A DNA stretch of 64,000 nucleotides, from NCBI GenBank assembly GCA_016806645.1, contig JACSYO010002166.1, forward strand, positions 4,104,996 through 4,168,995, read 5' to 3'. This stretch comes from Ophiodon elongatus. Lineage: Eukaryota > Chordata > Actinopteri > Perciformes > Hexagrammidae. This document shows, piece after piece, positions 34,701 through 46,632 of the stretch (its first letter is position 1; every line of letters begins with the position of its first letter). A program made the translations under genes and the position numbers. Under the pieces are notes generated by a model. It made no database searches and was not told the origin of the DNA. It saw nothing but the letters and a program-made list of their open reading frames with translations.

Positions 34701-37087
34701 AGACATGCGGAGACTTAAGTGGACTGAATGAGTGTCACCAGGTCGTAATGCCATTAGGCGCTCTTGTAATTCACTGAAACTGATTATATTAGATGGGGGA
34801 CATGGTGCTCTCACGATGTCCCGCTAACAAAGCCTGCCTTCAGGCCACAGCAACTCAGATGGCAGATTGAAAAACAAGAAGAGAGAGAGATGTGACTTTA
34901 AGAAGCATGCTGGCGTGAAACTTTTTTGAAAGGGATTATGTGTCGATAAAAAGCTCAGCACGCATTCATTTGACTCTGCTAATGCGTGGTTATGTGAAGT
35001 ATGTAAATTAACTTAGTTAAAGTACATCCCACAAAAGATTTATTAACAAGTATGGATTAATGCCTATCACCAAACGTCACCAATGCTTGAAAAAGAAAAA
35101 GAACACACTGAATTCATTAATCTTAATGTTAAGGAGCTGGTTCGTCAGTGTGAGTGTGTTACAGACTTCAATAAGATGTTCTCCCTGGGCCATTCATTAA
35201 AAAGTAACAAACCAGACCGAAAGAACATAACATTATCGGTATCTGCATTTACATGTATAATGATTTATTTTCCCAATAAAGCTGATTCAATTGTGCGCTT
35301 ACACCCTCAAACTTCTGGTTGCATGTTCAAAGCACAGCACTGACTCGCTGCCGCTCTGTGTTTGTCAGGTTTGCTGCTCGCATCGCTTTCTTTCTTGTCC
35401 ACTGTCTCATCTTTTCGCTGTAGTTGGGGGAATGTTAAATATTTAATGCCCAGCTAACGAGGGGCCATGCTTCTCGATCAGGGCCTGAGATGTGTGAAGC
35501 TGAAGGAGCCGTGTGTCCCGGCATGGAAAGGCAGAGGGTATGGAAGCAAAGAAGACACACACAAGTATTTGTATTTTAACTGAATACTTTATATTGGAAT
35601 TTGAAGACCACTGAATTCATAGGATTGAAATATTTTACCTTTCAATTATTTGTTGAGATTTTCTCCTCTTTGAAATTGAAATATGAAATTTCTTGAATTA
35701 TAATTTCAAAAAATGTTTCAGAAATTCAATGTATTGAGATTCAGATCCAAATTCAGATCCAAAAGTCAAAAAATGGCAATTTGCACCACCGGAGCTACCC
35801 CAGGACAGGATAGGCAATTAAGCCTGAATGCAATTGAACTGACTTCTGGCCTATCGGAGCACGGCCTGCCAGTCATGTGATCCAAGAAAGCTACTCGCTT
35901 GAAAGCGACAGAGGACTACCAGGGACAACGACGGGGCTCCAGTCAGTCGTCCAGTTTGTGCTGTCCGTGCACATAAACAGGTCTCGATCCTGTCTTGGTT
36001 AGCCTGGATGTGGCTACGTTTTCGACTTCAATTTTTTTTTTTATTTCTATGTGTTGCTTGGCAAAAGTCCAGGAGCCAAATAAATGATTGAATAAACAAA
36101 CTATTTATTTCTTAGCATTAATTGTATTGTTTACACCTTACAGAACACTTGACTTGTAGATGTTTTATTTTTCATTTTCTTATTGGTCATTTGGTTCTTT
36201 TTATATATATTTAATATTTATGTAAACACCTATTTATTTCACTACTTCTGTATATAACAATCCCATCTATTCGTTACCATTATCTCTCCTTGCCCGGTAC
36301 ATCAAGAGAGATGCAAAAAAAAAAAACACCGAGTAAAATGTCTTGTGTGTGCACACATACTTGGCAAACAAATCTGATTCTAATTAAAATCATAATCTTT
36401 TGACGCGTGTTACTGTCAACTAATGAAAGGTTCTCGTAGAACTGTTGTATAAAAGTAATATCACCCTCGAGGTTGTGCCGTTGTCCTGAATATCTGCATG
36501 GCTGAGCGGCTGTGACAGGCCGAGTGCTGAAGTGGAATGTCGTTGAAAAGGTTAATATGTTCGTTGCTGTGTTTATAGCTTGTAATGCATCCAAGTGGCC
36601 AGAAAATATTTTAATGCATGTTTAAAAACAACAAAAACATTGTCCAAAAAAAAAAATACATTGGGTCAAAGGTTAAATCGGGAGTCCGTAAACTGTGAAG
36701 GATGTTTATAACGGAAAGTTTGGGTCTAATTTCAGTATTTCTCTCACTTAGATACGTTTGGCTAACCTGGATGTTTGTTCAGAACCAGAATGATTTACTT
36801 CCCACAAATCTTCCTCCTATGCCTGACTTCTTTTCAAGTAGTATCAATTGGTTTCTTTTGGCCACTTAGGAAGAGTAGAACTGTATGAGGTGGTTAAGCT
36901 TAACGTCTTAGCTTTCACTCTCAGCAGACACAGAGAAACATTAGCATTCAATTTCACATTTATAGTCATTTGATCCATTAATGAGCTTTAAATAATACTC
37001 TCACATTCCCAGATCTCGGCAATTAACTTAATTATTACCACCAGGAACAGTTTGCATGCCGACTCTAAAATTCAAAAATAACAAATC
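28780..37087. other. Intergenic, no recognisable gene
   Basis: About 8.3 kb of AT-rich DNA with only short spurious reading frames. 35560-35790 is rich in AATTCA-type words and looks like a diverged repeat. 32495-32511 has (GAGC)n. 33300-33480 has a GCTGTTGCTG/GTTAGCTGCTAG-rich segment. 31600-32090 and 34560-34760 are compositionally more complex and could be conserved non-coding DNA, but I have no comparison to show it. Confidence 0.5.
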
Positions 37088-37099
37088 ATTTATAATTGT
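37088..37099. repeat. Left target-site duplication of the LINE
   Basis: ATTTATAATTGT just before the element matches ATTTGTAATTGT at 40452-40463, just after the ATGG tail, with one mismatch in 12 bases. Confidence 0.7.
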
Positions 37100-37256
37100 C
37101 TCCTCCGTGAATCGCTACCTTAACGTGGTGGAGGAGTTTGAGTGGCTCAGTGATCCTGGGAGCTATGTTGTCCGGGGCATCAGCCCCTGGTAGGGTCTCC
37201 CAAGACAAACAGGTCGCAGGGGAGAGTCCAGACTAAGAGCGGTTCAAAAAACCCCG

Positions 37257-38225
37257 ATGAACAGCAGCACACGGACTATAGCCACCTCGCCCGGACCAGG
37301 GAAACCGGGGCACCCTCCCGGAGCCAGACCCGGGAGGGGAGCTTGTAGGCGAGCGTCTGGTGGCCGGGCCTTCGCCCATGGGGCCCGGTCGGGCTCAGCC
37401 CGAAGAAACATCATGGAGCAGCCACCCTGTGGACCCATCACCCGCAGGGATAAGCATCGGGGTCGGGTGCTATGTGGACCGGGCGGCAGGCCGGGCAGGG
37501 GACATGGGCGAGCTGATCACCGGCGGCATAGACTAGCTCTAGGGACGTGGAACGTCACCTCGCTAGCGGGGAAAGAGCCGGAGCTGGTGCGGGAGGTGGA
37601 GCGGTACCAGCTAGATATAGTTGGCCTCACCTCCACGCACAGCACTGGCTCTGGAACCAAGCTACTGGAGAAAGGTTGGACTTTGTCCTTTTCTGGAGTT
37701 GCCCAGAGTGAGAGGTGCCGGGCGGGAGTGGGGATACTCACGAGCCCCCGGCTGAGCGCCGCCGTGTTGGAGTTCTACCCGGGGAGCGAGAGGGTCGCCT
37801 CCCTGCGCCTGCGGGTTGCGGGGAGTAAGGCTCTGACTGTTGTTTGTGCCTATGCACCGAACAGCAGTTCAGAGTATCTGGCCTTCTTGGAGTCGGTGGG
37901 AGGGGTCCTGGAAAGGGCGCCTCCTGCTGACTCCATACTTCTCCTGGGAGACTTCAACGCTCACGTGGGCAACGACAGAGAAACCTGGCGGGGGGTGATT
38001 GGGAGGAACGGCTTGCCTGATCTGAACCCGAGTGGTGTCTCGCTGTTGGACTTCTGTGCTAGCCATGGTTTGTCCATAACGAACACCATGTTCGAACATA
38101 GGGTGGCTCATAAGTGTACCTGGTACCAGAACACCTTAGGCCGTAGATCAATGATCGACTTTGTAATCGTTTCATCTGATCTGCGGCCGCATGTCTTGGA
38201 CACTCGGGTGAAGAGAGGAGCATAG
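37257..38225 (+). pseudogene. LINE endonuclease region
   Basis: An open frame of 322 codons. The first 90 or so residues are Gly/Arg/Pro-rich and may not all be protein in life. From about 37536 it encodes an endonuclease/exonuclease/phosphatase fold: LGTWNVTSL (strand with the metal-binding Asn), LTVVCAYAPN, LLGDFNAHVG (catalytic Asp and Asn) and SMIDFVIVS. The frame is cut by a TAG at 38223-38225. Immediately after it, in the same frame, comes LSTDHHLVV with the catalytic Asp-His pair, so the stop truncates the enzyme just before its last active-site motif. Confidence 0.75.
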
Positions 38226-40421
38226 CTGTCAACTGATCACCACCTGGTGGTGAGTTGGATTAGATGGCGGGGGAATCGGCTGGAGAGACCCAGCAAGCCC
38301 AAACGTGTAGTGAGGGTGAACTGGGAACGTCTGGCGGAGGATCCTGTCCGGGAGGTCTTCAACTCCCACCTCCGGAAGAACTTCTCACACATCCCAAGGG
38401 AGGCTGGGGACATGGAATCCGAGTGGACCATGTTCAAAGCCTCTATTGTGGACGCGGCCGCTAGGAGCTGTGGTCGGAAGGTCACCGGTGCCTGTCGTGG
38501 CGGTAACCTGAGAACCCGGTGTTGAGGGAAGCTGTCAAACTGAAGAAGGAGGCCTTTCGGGCCTGGTTGGCTCGGGGGTCTCCTGAAACAGCTGAGAGGT
38601 ACCGGCAGGCCAAAAGGGCTGCAGCTGCGGTGGTCGCGGACGCTAAAACTCGGGCATGGGAGGAGTTCGGGAGGCCATGGAGAAGGACTTTCGGTTGGCC
38701 TCAAGGAAGTTCTGGCAAACCATCCGACGGCTCAGGAAGGGAAAGCAGGGCTTACCCCAGGCTGTGCTCAGCACGGGGGGGGAACTGCTGACCTGGACGG
38801 GGGACATCGTCGGGCGGTGGAAAGAGCACTTTGAGGAACTCCTAAACCCGGCCAACATGTCCTCTAGAGAGGAGGCAGCGCCTGACGACTTGGGGGGGGT
38901 CGAATCCATATCCTTGGCAGAGGCCACTAAGGTAGTCAATAAGCTCCTTGGTGGCAAGGCGCCGGGGTGGATGAGATCCGCCCTGAGATGCTGAAGGCGC
39001 TGGACGTTGTTGGGCTGTCTTGGCTGACACGCCTTTTCAATGTCGCATGGGGGTCGGGAACAGTGCCCATGGACTGGCAGACCAGGGTGGTGGTTCCCAT
39101 TTTCAAAAAGGGGGACCGGGGAGTGTGCTCGAATTATCGGGGTATCACACTACTCAGCCTCCCGGGGAAAGTGTATGCCAGGGTGCTGGAAAGGAGGCTC
39201 CGACCGATTGTCGAACCTCGGATTCAAGAGGAGCAGCGCGGATTCCGTCCCGGTCGTGGAACAGTGGACCAGCTCTTTACCCTCGCAAGACTACTGGAGG
39301 GGCTCTGGGAGTTTGCCCAACCAGCCTACATGTGTTTTGTGGACTTGGAGAAGGCCTTCGACCGGGTCCCTCGGGGGTTTTTGTGGGGGGTGCTGCGGGA
39401 GTATGGGGTGCCGGACCCGTTAAAACGGGCCATCCGGGCGCTGTACGACTGCAGTAGGAGCTGTGTTCGTATTCTCGGCAATAAGTCAGACGCGTTCCCG
39501 GTGGTTGTTGGCCTCCGCCAGGGCTGCCCTTTATCACCGGTCCTGTTCGTGACTTTCATGGACAGGATATCTAGGTGTAGCCGGGGGGAGGAGAACGTCG
39601 GGTTTGGGGGTCTCGGGATCGCCTCTCTGCTGTTCGCAGATGATGTGGTCCTGTTAGCCTCTTCGGACCATGACCTCCAGCATTCACTGGGGCGATTTGC
39701 AGCCGAGTGTGACGCGGTGGGGATGAGGGTAAGCACATCCAAATCCGAGGCCATGGTGCTCTGCCGGAAACCGGTGGATTGTTCCCTCTGGGTGGGGACG
39801 CAGTGCCTGCCACAAGCGAAGGAGTTCAAGTATCTCGGGGTCTTGTTCACGAGTGAGGGTAAGATGGAGCGGGAGATCGACCGGCGGATCGGTGCGGCTG
39901 CAGCAGTAAAACAGGCGCTGCACCGGACCGTCTTGGTGAAGAGGGAGCTGAGCCGGAAGGCAAAGCTCTCAATTTACTGGGCGGTCTACGTTCCGACCCT
40001 CACTTATGGTCACGAACTCTGGGTCGTGACCGAAAGAATGAGGTCTCGGATACAAGCGGCCGAAATGAGTTTCCTCTGTAGGGTGGCCGGGCTCAGCCTT
40101 AGAGATAGGGTAAGGAGCTCGGACATCCGGAGGGAACTTGGAGTTGAGGCGCTACTCCTTCGTATCGAAAGGAGTCAGCTGAGGTGGTTCGGGCATCTGA
40201 TCAGGATGCCTCCTGGACGCCTCCCGTTAAAGGTTTTCCAGGCACGCCCAACTGGTAGGAGGCCCCGGGGAAGACCCAGGACACGCTGGAGGGATTATAT
40301 CTCCCAGCTGGCCTGGGAACGCCTCGGGATCCCCCAGAACGAGCTGGAACGTGTTGCGGGTGAGAGGGAAGCCTGGGTCGGCCTGCTAGGCCTGCTGCCA
40401 CCGCGACCCGACCCCGGATAA
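38226..40421 (+). pseudogene. LINE linker and reverse transcriptase region
   Basis: Coding sequence continues in the original frame to about 38525, then shifts at about 38525, 38675 and 38966 into successive frames. The last open stretch, 38967-40421 (484 codons), holds the reverse transcriptase: DWQTRVVVPIFKKGD, YRGITLLSLPGKVYARVLE, EEQRGFRPGRGTVDQ, CFVDLEKAFDRVPR, GLRQGCPLSPVLF and the catalytic FADDVVLLAS. It ends with a C-terminal segment RWFGHLIRM and RTRWRDY. The catalytic core looks intact, but it is separated from the endonuclease by the lesions. Confidence 0.8.
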
Positions 40422-41280
40422 GCGGAGGAAAATGGATGGATGGATGGATGGATTTGTAATTGTATAACCTCTGTCAGTTACACTGAACTCAGAAGAATCT
40501 TCCACCAACGACCCAGAAGGCTTTTTTTCTTCTCTTTGATGATATTTCATGTTGGACAGGGTGGATCCAACCGGTTGTGGCTTCCTTCTATGTGAATTTC
40601 ACTCATAACTCCTTAACATCCTTTATGAGGATGACTTGACAGAGTTGTCTTTGGATTCAATATGAAGACTTGAAGCTTCTTGAAGCCTTGAAAGGCTGAA
40701 GGACGATTCAATTCACACTGTCATCCATGGATGATCTTAATTTGAACATATGCTCCCTTATTATTCATCTACTTCACAGCAGCTGTTGCATATCAGCAAT
40801 ATGATTTTGCTATATTAATTATGTCCTTTACTGAGGTTTTTATATGTAAAATGTTTTACTATATCCTTATGCATCAACCTAATGGTGTCTCTATTAAAAT
40901 GCAATATTCTTTGTGTTTTTTTTGTTGTTATCATGATGTCGCAAGTCATTAAACTTTGATGTATTTCTTCCTCCGTGGTGTTTAGGTGAAACAAAACGTG
41001 TCATCAGAGGGAAAATCCTGTCGCTTGAAATATACAACACTTTCCATCATGTTAACCAGGCTGAAGCGATGAGTCAAACATGCTGACCCCTGAACCTGAT
41101 GATGGCACCACAGACAGCTAACCCCTGTTTACATGAGAGCATTAAAAACACATTAACATCCACGTAAATGGAATGAAGCTTTTTCATTAAAGCCATTAAC
41201 CTACAATGAGGACAGCAATGCTGCGACAAAGCAGGAGTTCAGAGTGAGAGAGTCAGTGCACACTAATTAATTGGAGCGCT

Positions 41281-41288
41281 GTGTGTGT

Positions 41289-41332
<44 letters not shown>
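41281..41332. repeat. (GT)n microsatellite
   Basis: About 26 GT units with one C interruption near the left end. Confidence 0.95.
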
Positions 41333-41338
<6 letters not shown>

Positions 41339-41549
41339 TTATAAACCCATTAAAATCGTCAATATTGAAGTGATCACTTTAAGCAGGAGCTTTGTGTTAA
41401 TTATTTTCTCTTAAACACACTCAGTGGGACACACACACATGCACTTTCAAACACAGAGAGATATTGATTGTGTGTGTGTGTGGGAGCAGGAAGTGCGGAA
41501 TGATCATACTTTAGGATTAAGTCGACCCAGTTAATGACCCATCCAAGGC

Positions 41550-41552
<3 letters not shown>

Positions 41553-41615
<63 letters not shown>

Positions 41616-41638
41616 TGTGTCTGTGTGTGTGTGTGTGT
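41553..41638. repeat. (GT)n microsatellite
   Basis: About 43 GT units with two C substitutions near the right end, 220 bases after another (GT)n tract. Confidence 0.95.
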
Positions 41639-41748
41639 TCAGGCAGACTTTTGGAAACATCCAAAGGACACAGTTGACTGAGTGAGGACTTGGTTCTTGC
41701 TTGTTTATTTTATCAACGTATGCAGCCAACCTGCCACATGAAGCACGT

Positions 41749-42254
41749 TTAAAGGGTTGGTTCACCCAAAATTAAACGACAAAACAAAACAAACAATGGG
41801 TGGGAATGTTTTCTGTGAATTATTCAGATCTTTCTTTTCTCTTTCACCTCCCAAACCCATGCGTAACTCTAACAAAAGTAGTTGTTGCCTTGCATTACTA
41901 TGATTACTGGAACAGAGTTGTCATTAACGCCTTTAGTTCCATCCGTGTGTTTCCTGCAGCAGGGGCCGAGCTATCCAGACCTTTGTAGTACCGGTTAAAC
42001 ACCAAAAACACTGAATCTGTAATGCAAACTCTTTCATTATATCCAATCTGCATCCTTCAGACAAACTCCACACATCCAGTTTGTAACGAAGGCTTTCTGT
42101 TGTGTAGACGAGATAACCATCATGACATCCTTATGGATATGTTTTGAATCCTTGTAAAGCCACAGAAGTTGTTTTACAGCTGTTTTCACAGGCTGAGAAG
42201 TGATCCTTGTGACAACTAAACTGAATTCCATGTGTGAGTGGGGTGGTCCTTTAA
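41749..42254. repeat. Possible TTAA-flanked MITE-like element
   Basis: TTAA at both ends (41749-41752 and 42251-42254). It starts AGGGTTGGTTCACCC and ends GTGAGTGGGGTGGTCCT, so the terminal inverted repeats are very short and imperfect. TTAA flanks are typical of piggyBac-type elements. Non-coding; the assignment is weak. Confidence 0.3.
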
Positions 42255-42639
42255 AAAGTTACTGAACATGCAGCGGAAAAAACACTTAACACAACACTGT
42301 TATATTATCACTTTTAATTTAACAGAGTTAAAAGTTAACTAACAGTTGTCTATTTAAACATCCAGCAGTTAAGGAGCAACACTAGCATTCAGTAAGAGCA
42401 TTCAGTCTTTAGCTTTTAAATGCTCCACTATGTTCACCAGCTAGTCGCTAACTTTGTCTATCTGCTGTTTGGTGCGTTTACAGTGTGGAGATATTTTATA
42501 TCTCCTGTATATGCATGTTAGGATTGAAAACATTGTTTGTAATATTATATCAGTTTATGAGAGGTCTCAACACTTTTTATTAGTATGTATTTACAGCTTT
42601 TTTGTAGAATTGCACACACTGGTATTTACAGATGAACTC

Positions 42640-43060
42640 TGTGTGACCGGACACACTCTGGTTGAACAGGTGTATCTGGTTGATCCATTAGGGTCAACTT
42701 TTATCTAAAAAGGGACCTATGTCTTGCATGCCTATTTTCTGACCATCTCCATATATGGACTTGTGTTTTGTATGCCTGTGTTCAGTGTTTCTCCCTGAAA
42801 TGTAAATAGCTGACATCTATGTTCGGACCTAAGTTTAAGCTGGTTAACATCCATGAATGGACATAAAGATGACACCCATGTGTCCCACCCCATGTGAAAC
42901 AAGGGTATAAAGGTTTTGTGTTTCCTTCAGTAAGATGAAGAAATGCTGCAGTCCAGAAAACTGTGCTTTCCTTCCCATGATTCATGTCCAATAAAGAATT
43001 CTAATAAATTGATCTTCGACTCCAACCTCATCTGTGACCAGTCTGTTCAAAGAAAATCAA
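42640..43060 (+). repeat. Possible LTR-like sequence with TATA box and polyadenylation signal
   Basis: TATAAAG at 42906-42912 is followed 84 bases later by AATAAA at 42990-42995, in a 400-base non-coding stretch. This is the spacing found in retroelement long terminal repeats. No second copy, internal coding region or clear ends are visible in the window. It could equally be a non-functional coincidence. Confidence 0.25.
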
Positions 43061-43318
43061 CTACCACAACAGCTTTTTGCTGTATCGGAAATAGCTGCCT
43101 GTTGTGGCTGAAAGCAACAAGATGAGAAATGTGAGAGTGAACTATAACAGTGAAGTTGTGGGCCAAAAAACCTAAAGGATGCTCCAAAATGCGATACAAT
43201 TCTGTCTAGTGTTGATTTTCTGTAGGTTCATTCCTACAAGTGATCCTTTTCACATACAAATCGTGATCTCTAGTGAATATAAAACATTAATTGTAGCCAC
43301 TATAACTCATACCCTTAT

Positions 43319-43868
43319 AGGAATACATTACCCTTAAAATGAACAATATATATATATATATATATATATATTACTCACCGCGGGTTAGCTTGTATTCTTG
43401 AAGAAAACTTTGATTTTATTGCATGCCTCCACTGTGAACACGGAATCCAATAAAACAGAGTAAATCCTTGATGAATTACAGTAAATGGATGCCAGGTTTA
43501 CCAACAGCAATATTAAAAATCTGTTTACAAACTCCTGCAGTATGACCCAAGACAAGTTATCCAGTCGCATGCTCAGTACTTCCCAAACACATGCATTTTC
43601 ATTAAAATCAATTTAAAACACGTCCTCCACGACTGTTTCATGCACGGACTCGCAGCACACATGCACAAGCATGAGCCAATATTGGAGCAAGTGTTAAGAA
43701 GTGTACGATTTTGGAGATGCATGTGCTTGGAAGGCACCGAGCATACGACTGGATAAACTCCGTTCACCTTGGAGGCATGCAAGAAAATAAAAGTGAGAAT
43801 TCAAGGTAACGTGCGGTGAGTAATTGACATACAGATGGTCCTTTTATGGGCGAGGCATTCCTTGAAAT
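43319..43868. repeat. Long-terminal-inverted-repeat element (non-autonomous)
   Basis: 43370-43396 (starting ATTACTCACCGC) and 43798-43824 (ending GCGGTGAGTAAT) are inverted repeats with 23 of 27 matching bases. Homology continues more loosely outward to about 43319 and 43868 (AGGAAT at the left, ATTCCT at the right). An (AT)n tract at 43346-43371 sits within the left arm. The roughly 400-base centre has no coding sequence. Structure fits a MITE or foldback element. Confidence 0.6.
43346..43371. repeat. (AT)n microsatellite
   Basis: 13 AT units inside the left arm of the inverted-repeat element. Confidence 0.9.
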
Positions 43869-44326
43869 AATTCTTATTTGACCCTCAAACAAAGTCCTAA
43901 TCTAAAATTGGCTCCTTACAAACGTGTTCACCAAAAAAATCATCTGACTTTCTGAGCACATTTGTTTTGCATTGGACATTTGACAAAACACACAAAGAGA
44001 CACCATGTCCCTGTTTCGTTGACACACTGTGCACAGCTCTCCAGCTCAGCTGCTGCAGGCAGCTCATGCTGCGGGGAAAGCTGGAATTGAACTTTATTCC
44101 TCCCTGATCTGGCTGTTTGACTCGCACATGGTTTTGATGTGATTCGTTATGTGATTCGTTTAATTACGTGTCAATTTGGAAGCTCTCAAACATTCAGGCC
44201 CAGATTGATATGAAATATTCCAGACATGTAAAATCTTTTGGACAGGCGGTCTTTCTCTCCTGCTGCTTTGGCTCTCTCTCCTTAACACGTTCACATCAAG
44301 CTGGCAGGTCGAGCTACATTAGTTCT

Positions 44327-44327
<1 letters not shown>

Positions 44328-44359
<32 letters not shown>
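44328..44359. repeat. (GT)n microsatellite
   Basis: 16 uninterrupted GT units. Confidence 0.95.
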
Positions 44360-44362
<3 letters not shown>

Positions 44363-45289
44363 CTGCTTTGTTGTCATTCCACGTGTGCAGACATGCATGA
44401 CATTCCTGGCTGTGTGAGGGCCTTATCATTTCCATTCTCCACATAATCGTCACAGGTTTTCTCAGTGAAATGCTCTTCACATCAGTCAGAATAAACAATT
44501 TTCAGAACAGATTCAAGTGTAATTAGTAGCTGCCTGTTTTTTTCTGATCTGTGTATTTGGAAAAAGAGAACGCTCCTGGTGATAAGGATGGAAATGTAAA
44601 CAGACCAGAGATGTGGTAGGATCGTCATGGATATCTGCTGCTGCTCTGTTTCCTCTCACACATGCGCATTGATTATCTAGTGTAAATTATTCTTAGAATT
44701 AAACTATTCTTTGGCATGCTTAGGCCCGTAGTTTATTTCTCACACATTTTGAAATCCACTCCTCTCACACACGCTCACTCATGATTTTCTGCTGTCATTG
44801 TTTGGGGATGTCAATTGTAATATCAGCTGCTCTCATCAGCTGGTAAAATATTTTGAATAGCATAGTGACACAGCGACATTGTTGGCCCATCATTTTGCTG
44901 CTGTCTCTTTTTGAATAGGATTCGCTCTCTGCCTTTAGTACGTTCATGCTGCTCTGCCTCTCCATCATCGCCCAGTCTTCGCAGTTTCATTAACTTCATC
45001 ATTTCATCAGCTTCATCATTTCATCAGTCTATTCGTCTCTGCAGAATTATCGGCCACCACCATCGGTGTCTGGACTCCACGGAGGGGTTAAGGGGTGAGG
45101 GGGGGCATTATCTTGCTGCTGCTCAGGGCAGATGCCCCTTGAATACAAATCTCCTTATAGAGTCTAAACGGTCAAACACTTTTTGTCAAGACTTCATTGT
45201 TATAATAAAAAACTATATTTACTTCATTAACTTCTTTCTCCTGATTGAAGTCTTTTTGTCGTATTTTCTTTGAACTGTCACAACTTTCT

Positions 45290-45721
45290 GTTGAATGTTT
45301 GTCATTTGGTCCACCATTTTGGTCCACACTGTAGTATCTCTATCACACTTTGCCATTGCTATTTTCCATCCGTCCACCAGCTGCCCTCGGACTATTCCTC
45401 CTTTCACCCGACTGCCACCAACAACCATTTACACACCTGTTCCCACTTTCCTTCATCCTTGCACTCCTTGCTAGTTTGTTAAAGTGTCATTGTTGTTTTC
45501 TTGTCGTGGGCTCTGTATGAAGTGTCTTCCCAGTTTGAACCTCTGCCTTTGGATTTTCCCCTCGTCAGATTGGTTTGCCTGTTTGGACTGCTTTCCCATA
45601 TTCGATCCGTGCCTGCTCATGATTCTGTAAGCTCTTTTAATCTTTTTTTTCTTTCAATAAAGCCCTGAACTGTATCAGTGTCTGTAGTAGTCTGCATTTG
45701 GGCCCATCTTAAACCAGCCGT
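45290..45721. repeat. Fish repeat tail ending in CCGTGACA
   Basis: A C/T-rich stretch with TTTGGATTTTCCCC, then AATAAA at about 45656, CCCTGAACTGTATCAGTGTC and the end CCAGCCGTGACA. I recognise this combination from other fish intergenic sequences as the end of a repeat family. Its class is not established here. Confidence 0.4.
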
Positions 45722-46110
45722 GACAATCTTAATAACTTTGACTGGATTGACATGAACATTTATACCGATTTTCGTGTTCCCCAGATGATGGATCCTACTG
45801 ACTTTGGTGTTCCTTTCCTTGTGCCCCACCATGATGTCTATATTTTTTTCTTTGAGTGAAACAACTAAAAAAATATTGGATTGCCGTGACACTTGGTCCA
45901 GACATTGTTTTTCTCAGGATGAAATCTAATAATATTGATGATACCCTAACTTTTCATGGAGCACCATCATCAGATACAAATTTAAATTTGTCCAATACTT
46001 TGGTTGACGACCAAAAACCTGCAATGACATCACCATCAGATGTGCTTTGTGTTTAGTGCAAATCAGAAAATGACATAAGCTAAGATGCTAAGATAGTAAA
46101 CATTGTAGCT
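45722..46110. repeat. Fish interspersed repeat (family D), copy 1
   Basis: Marks: ATCTTAATAACTTTGACTGG, ACTTTTCATGGAGCACCATC, TTTGTCCAATACTTTGGTTG, GCTTTGTGTTTAGTGC and AAGATGCTAAGATAGTAAAC. A second, inverted part of the family is at 50655-50800. Confidence 0.5.
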
Positions 46111-46604
46111 GCGGGACATAAACATATCTTTGACATTGTTCGCATGTTAAAAAGCTGATGTTATCCGCTGAAACAAACGAACAGCCTCACAGAGCCACAA
46201 CCAGAATATTTTGACGTTTCACCTCATCTTTTTATTAGACAGTCTGGTATCTTGATGTTGGCCTTCACAGCCCACAGAGATTTTATATGAGGGCTTTAGA
46301 ACTAAAGTTGACTTTACTTAAAGCATATTAAAATACCAGGGCATGGAAGGACAACAGGAGGTACTGATAGATGCAAGTCCAAAAATATTTGGCCTGAGTT
46401 CTTCTCAACAGGAATGTCTTTGTTGATAATTTTGCCAGAAAGAAAAAGATCATAAATTATTGCAGCGCAATAGTGGAGCGATGGTCCTAAAGAAGAACAA
46501 CACTGGGTTTATTTATCCCCATACTTATCCATCATCCTCCAATACACGTTAGACAATGACATGTTGATAAAAGAGAGTTAGTCATTAATAACCCCAGCTG
46601 TAGT

Positions 46605-46632
46605 ATTACTGTCTGGCCCACCAGACAGTAAT
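46605..46632. repeat. Perfect 12-bp hairpin
   Basis: ATTACTGTCTGG, a 4-base spacer CCCA, then CCAGACAGTAAT: a perfect 12-bp stem, extendable by one T-A pair. It is in intergenic DNA with no T-run after it. The loop is too short and the stem too short for a microRNA precursor. Confidence 0.9.

Larger units (their letters stand above)
37100..40451 (+). mobile_element. Non-LTR retrotransposon (endonuclease + reverse transcriptase), inactive
   Basis: A 3.35-kb G+C-rich block in AT-rich surroundings. It begins with CTCCTCC... closing with GGAGGAG (a possible 5' hairpin) and ends in CCCGGATAAGCGGAGG followed by a short (ATGG)n tail. A 12-bp duplication flanks it. It encodes an apurinic-type endonuclease and then a reverse transcriptase. 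The architecture and short-repeat tail fit RTE-like elements, but the clade is tentative. It is probably complete at both ends, which is unusual for LINEs, and was inactivated by a stop, a small deletion and frameshifts. Confidence 0.85.

Noticed and set aside
38237..39923. Several minus-strand and other-frame ORFs of 80-174 codons
   Set aside because: Shadows within the G+C-rich LINE; they show no family motifs, while the plus frames carry endonuclease and RT motifs.
41401..41765. His/Thr-rich minus-strand frames
   Set aside because: Translation of (GT)n microsatellites.
44911..45273. 120-codon plus-strand frame
   Set aside because: Low-complexity Ser/Phe/Ile composition, no homology recognised, no splice context.
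46605..46632. MicroRNA precursor
   Set aside because: 12-13-bp stem and 4-base loop are too short, and the flanks do not continue pairing.
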